DNA from: DATLGB01 sp038258425
GTDB taxonomy: Bacteria; Actinomycetota; Thermoleophilia; Solirubrobacterales; Solirubrobacteraceae
DNA: 52,533 bases
Assembly (NCBI GenBank): GCA_038258425.1
Contig: JBBSPV010000026.1
Coordinates: forward strand, 1 to 52,533
Direction: 5' to 3'
The position numbers were made by a program, and so were the translations under genes. Shown piece by piece: positions 50,901 to 52,533 of the stretch. The notes under the pieces were generated by a model that searched no databases, had not been told where the DNA came from, and saw nothing but the letters and a program-made list of their open reading frames with translations. Position 1 is the first letter of the stretch; each line of letters begins with the position of its first letter.

Positions 50901-51589
50901 GGGCCGAGCCGGTCGAGCAGCGCGGCGGCGGCGTCCAGCGCGGCACGGCCGCGCTGGACGGTCACGCCCTCCGTCCCGTCCTCGAGGCACGCCGTCGCGG
51001 CGAGCGCGGCGGCCTGGAGCCCGGCCGGGTCGGGTGCTCCGAACGCTGCCGGCACGGGCAGGCGGGGCGCGCGCTGCCCGCGCGAGCGCAGCTGCGCCCA
51101 GGCGGACGTCACGAGCCCGGCGAGGGCCGGCCCCTGGGCGGCGAGCAGGTCGAGCGCCGGCTCGCCCTCCGCCGCCACCCACGCCTCCACCGCGTCCTCC
51201 CAGGCCGCCGCCTGCAGGCGCCGGGCGGCGGGCTCGTCGAGCACCGTGAAGCGCGGGTCGAGCCCCGCGGCGAGCGGATGGGTGCGCAGCACGCGGGCGC
51301 AGAAGCCGTGGATGGTCCCGATCCAGGCGCCCTCCGTCGCCCGCGCGTGCGCCGGCTCGCCGGCCTCGGCGAAGCGCCGGCGCACGCGCTCGCGCAGCTC
51401 GCCGGCCGCCTTGTCCGTGAAGGTCAGGGCCAGGATGGCGCCGACGGGGACGTCGTCATCCAGGACGGCCTGCGCGAAGCGCTCGACCATCACCGCCGTC
51501 TTGCCCGAGCCGGCGTTGGCGGCCAGCAGCCGCGATCCGGCCCGGTCGGCGATCGCGGCGCGCTGCTCCGGGGTGAAGGCCCGGGTCAC
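47957..51589 (-). CDS. UvrD/RecB-type helicase-nuclease subunit (AdnB/AddA-like)
   Basis: 1210 aa from GTG 51589. Superfamily 1A helicase motifs: Q-motif FTPEQRAAIADRAG, Walker A AGSGKT (26-31), Ia LALTFTDKAAGELRERV, II VMVDEFQDTN, III FAVGDEFQSIYGFRHAD, IV LRTNFRSREELL, V VRLMTIHRAKGLEFPVV, VI RLLYVAFTRAQETL. The C-terminal ~300 residues are a RecB-family nuclease with GALVVDYKTDRL. One Cys (AYAKCGYRWYLQRRLG) before and CGTCPGRKALC after the nuclease suggest a 4Fe-4S 'iron staple'. Together with the upstream gene (4-nt overlap) it forms a two-subunit end-resection machine for double-strand-break repair, nearest in layout to mycobacterial AdnAB. Confidence 0.9.
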   Translation of the reverse strand: MTRAFTPEQRAAIADRAGSRLLAANAGSGKTAVMVERFAQAVLDDDVPVGAILALTFTDKAAGELRERVRRRFAEAGEPAHARATEGAWIGTIHGFCARVLRTHPLAAGLDPRFTVLDEPAARRLQAAAWEDAVEAWVAAEGEPALDLLAAQGPALAGLVTSAWAQLRSRGQRAPRLPVPAAFGAPDPAGLQAAALAATACLEDGTEGVTVQRGRAALDAAAALLDRLGPGEVPRPGELDVLRLATGAKRLEEAACRAYREALAAYRAACADFHAQPALALLDRLLERFDAACTAHKAARAVVDFEDLQLLARDLLRGDDGLRARWRDRFRLVMVDEFQDTNRLQLEVLELLERENLFAVGDEFQSIYGFRHADVTIFRERAQALGSAGVRRLRTNFRSREELLDVLDGAFAPLFGRGFEPLVAGAAGSADAGGVAEPVAAAAAGAPAGDEADLRLFDPDHVDVPVSAAPAAVAAELLVTATEGWEAAEPELGPASEGDQPWRRAEARLIAQRLRREVDGGRRPGEIAVLVRAAASLRLVEAALEERGLATSVIGGRGYWSHEQVRDGLAWLSVLANPLDEASLYAVLASPFCGVGVDALALTAQAGAQPEAGRPGAWAALVAAFDTPGAAPAGWAGALPEADRAALARLVPLLAEERAHAERAPAEVLLERAIAATGYDVAILARPGGERRLANLRKLMRLAREFERAEGRDLRAFLAYAATQDLTQAREGEAALESEGLDAVRLMTIHRAKGLEFPVVCVADLGRQGRAGADPLLLGADGRRVGLRLRGLGEAQPEPALDWIALRDEQALADDAEERRLLYVAFTRAQETLIVSGGVDLERPAAPRPGAAPMAWVLPALLDEPARLRETPRVRADRTWAGRPARLAVRVNAPGNGTLEPLGAPVAGRGGAGTALPAPPTLRRPVAPAAPSVPGLPRRLSYTSLGAYAKCGYRWYLQRRLGLPEVAAPAPAAGPDTDVAPGAAAGLDPRVRGTLVHVLLEALDFRRPAEPAPAAVAAAAAASGAEPTAAEVEDVARLVAAFGDSPLCARLAGARGVRRETPFAFGLGPEPDGLLVHGVVDVLATEPGGALVVDYKTDRLDGADPAELTARDYGGQRLVYALAALRGGAARVEVAHCYLERPGEPAVAVYTPADAAGLTEELVGLAEGLLAGRFEPTPHPHRELCGTCPGRKALCSHPERLTLRPATEGV

Positions 51590-52533
51590 GCCGCGTCCTC
51601 CTCGTCCGGGAGGTCGGCGCCCGGGGCCCGGCAGATGCCGGGGAAGGCACAGCCGCGGGGCGTGCAGCGATCGGGGCAGGGGCGCAGCTCGCCCGCGCGC
51701 AGTCGCCGCGCCGCCGCACGCGCCTCGCCGGTCATCTCGGCCAGCAGGACCTCCCAGGCCTCGGCGTCGACCACGTCGTTGGCGACCAGCCCGGCGGCGG
51801 CCTCGCCCGCCCGCGCGGCCCCGCGCGGGCGCAGGTCGCGCCCGCGCAACGGCTGGTAGACCGCGCCCGCCGGGTCCAGGCCGAGCAGCTCGCGCGCCGC
51901 CACGGCGTACAGCGCCGCCTGCAGGCGCCCGTCCGCGGCCCAGGTCGCACGCGGATAGCCCTGCGACGCCTTGTAGTCGCGCACGATCGCCTGGCCGCCA
52001 GGACCGACGTCGAGCCGGTCGACACGACCGGTGAGCCGAACCTCGCCGAGGTCCAGCGGGCCGTCGTCGTCGCCCTCGCGGCCGAAGGACCACTCCAGCC
52101 GGGCCGGCTCGAAGCCGGGGCCCGCCGAGCACTCCTGCTCGAGCCAGCGACCCAGGTCGGCCTCCAGCCCGCGCAGGCCCGCGGCGGCCTGGACACCCGG
52201 CCGCCGGCCGGCCCGCTCGGCGATGGCGTCGGCCAGCGCCGCCCGGGCGGGCGCGAGCCGCTCCGGCACCAGGCGGGCCGAGCCCGTGCGCTCGCGCAGC
52301 AACGCGAGCGTGCGCTCGAGCACCGCGTGGGCGAGCGAGCCCCGGGTCAGCGGCTCGGGATCCGGGTCCACCCGGCCGGGGCGCAGCACCCGCTCGACGA
52401 GCCAGCGCACGCCGCAGGCCGCGTAGGTCTCGAGGTCGCGGGCGGCCGTCGTCTCCCGCGCGTCCTGCCACGCGGCGACCACGGTGGAGCGCACGCACGG
52501 CGGCTCGGCCCCACCGGCCCCGCCGCCCGCGCC
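51586..52533 (-). CDS. RecB-type nuclease domain of partner subunit (AdnA/AddB-like), N-terminus outside window
   Basis: The frame is open from the right edge of the window, so only the C-terminal 315 residues are visible. LETYAACGVRWLVERVLRPG starts the PD-(D/E)XK nuclease, ARLEWSFGRE and LTGRVDRLDVGPGGQAIVRDYKAS carry the catalytic Asp and Asp-x-Lys. CPDRCTPRGCAFPGIC near the C-terminus with the early Cys gives an AddB-style 4Fe-4S motif. The part off the window probably contains a helicase-like domain. The stop overlaps the next helicase start by 4 nt. Confidence 0.85.
   Translation of the reverse strand, partial: GAGGGAGGAEPPCVRSTVVAAWQDARETTAARDLETYAACGVRWLVERVLRPGRVDPDPEPLTRGSLAHAVLERTLALLRERTGSARLVPERLAPARAALADAIAERAGRRPGVQAAAGLRGLEADLGRWLEQECSAGPGFEPARLEWSFGREGDDDGPLDLGEVRLTGRVDRLDVGPGGQAIVRDYKASQGYPRATWAADGRLQAALYAVAARELLGLDPAGAVYQPLRGRDLRPRGAARAGEAAAGLVANDVVDAEAWEVLLAEMTGEARAAARRLRAGELRPCPDRCTPRGCAFPGICRAPGADLPDEEDAA

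Noticed and set aside
47765..51859. 1364-codon open frame on the plus strand
   Set aside because: Mirror of the 1210-aa helicase-nuclease on the minus strand, which has all the superfamily 1 motifs. The plus-strand translation has no domain.
1..52533. CRISPR arrays, insertion sequences, prophage genes and rRNA/tRNA genes
   Set aside because: No regularly spaced repeats, transposase or integrase motifs, or RNA gene signatures were seen on either strand.

Overview
The window is very GC-rich, gene-dense bacterial DNA with many GTG/TTG starts. The gene set points to an actinomycete-type bacterium: two sigma-B/F-type sigma factors with a partner-switching module, an actinobacterial diheme QcrC with a bcc-aa3 oxidase operon, an AdnAB/AddAB-like helicase-nuclease and a DUF1360 protein. 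By general resemblance I would guess the class Thermoleophilia (Solirubrobacterales); this is an inference and there is no rRNA here to test it. No tRNA, rRNA, insertion sequence, prophage or CRISPR array was found.

Left part (1-14.9 kb): a truncated family-2 glycosyltransferase and a NodU/TobZ-type carbamoyltransferase (the end of a glycan or secondary-metabolite locus that continues outside), a HAD phosphatase, then a stress-regulation block. That block holds a sigma-B/F-type sigma factor, an STAS anti-anti-sigma factor, an RsbW-like kinase and a small overlapping protein that looks like a degenerate RsbW. Next come transaldolase, a DUF1360 protein, a primary-like sigma-70 factor, a diacylglycerol-kinase-like lipid kinase divergent from an unusual PAP2-CDP-alcohol phosphatidyltransferase fusion, two convergent LysR paralogues, two small minus-strand genes (one His/Cys-rich, 47 aa) and a Crp-like regulator.

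Middle (15-25.3 kb): two MFS transporters plus a sugar porter, a DHH-type phosphoesterase, the UV endonuclease UvsE, a DedA protein, a 2-hydroxyacid dehydrogenase, a second Crp-like regulator, a decayed cyclase-family gene and a VapBC-type toxin-antitoxin pair.

25.8-32.4 kb: one seven-gene respiratory operon in which every start overlaps the preceding stop by 4 nt: coxB, coxA, a small subunit-IV-like protein, a CtaG-like assembly factor, qcrC, qcrA and qcrB. It encodes a cytochrome bcc-aa3 chain lacking subunit III. A third Crp-like regulator, very similar to the second, follows on the opposite strand.

33.4-42.2 kb: an eight-gene, fully overlapping operon: GH15 glycoside hydrolase, pyruvate-oxidase-like ThDP enzyme, membrane protein, gluconate-dehydrogenase subunit-3-like protein, GMC oxidoreductase with a 3Fe-4S-type Cys motif, mandelate-racemase-type enolase-superfamily enzyme, polytopic membrane protein and VKOR-like protein. 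I read it as a possible cytoplasmic sugar-oxidation module; this is the most interesting functional unit in the window.

Right end (42.3-52.5 kb): an EamA transporter, an SDR enzyme, a sigma factor-histidine phosphatase-RecQ gene string, a 555-bp gap with a repeated hairpin-forming motif, and an AdnAB/AddAB-like helicase-nuclease pair whose upstream member is cut by the window edge.
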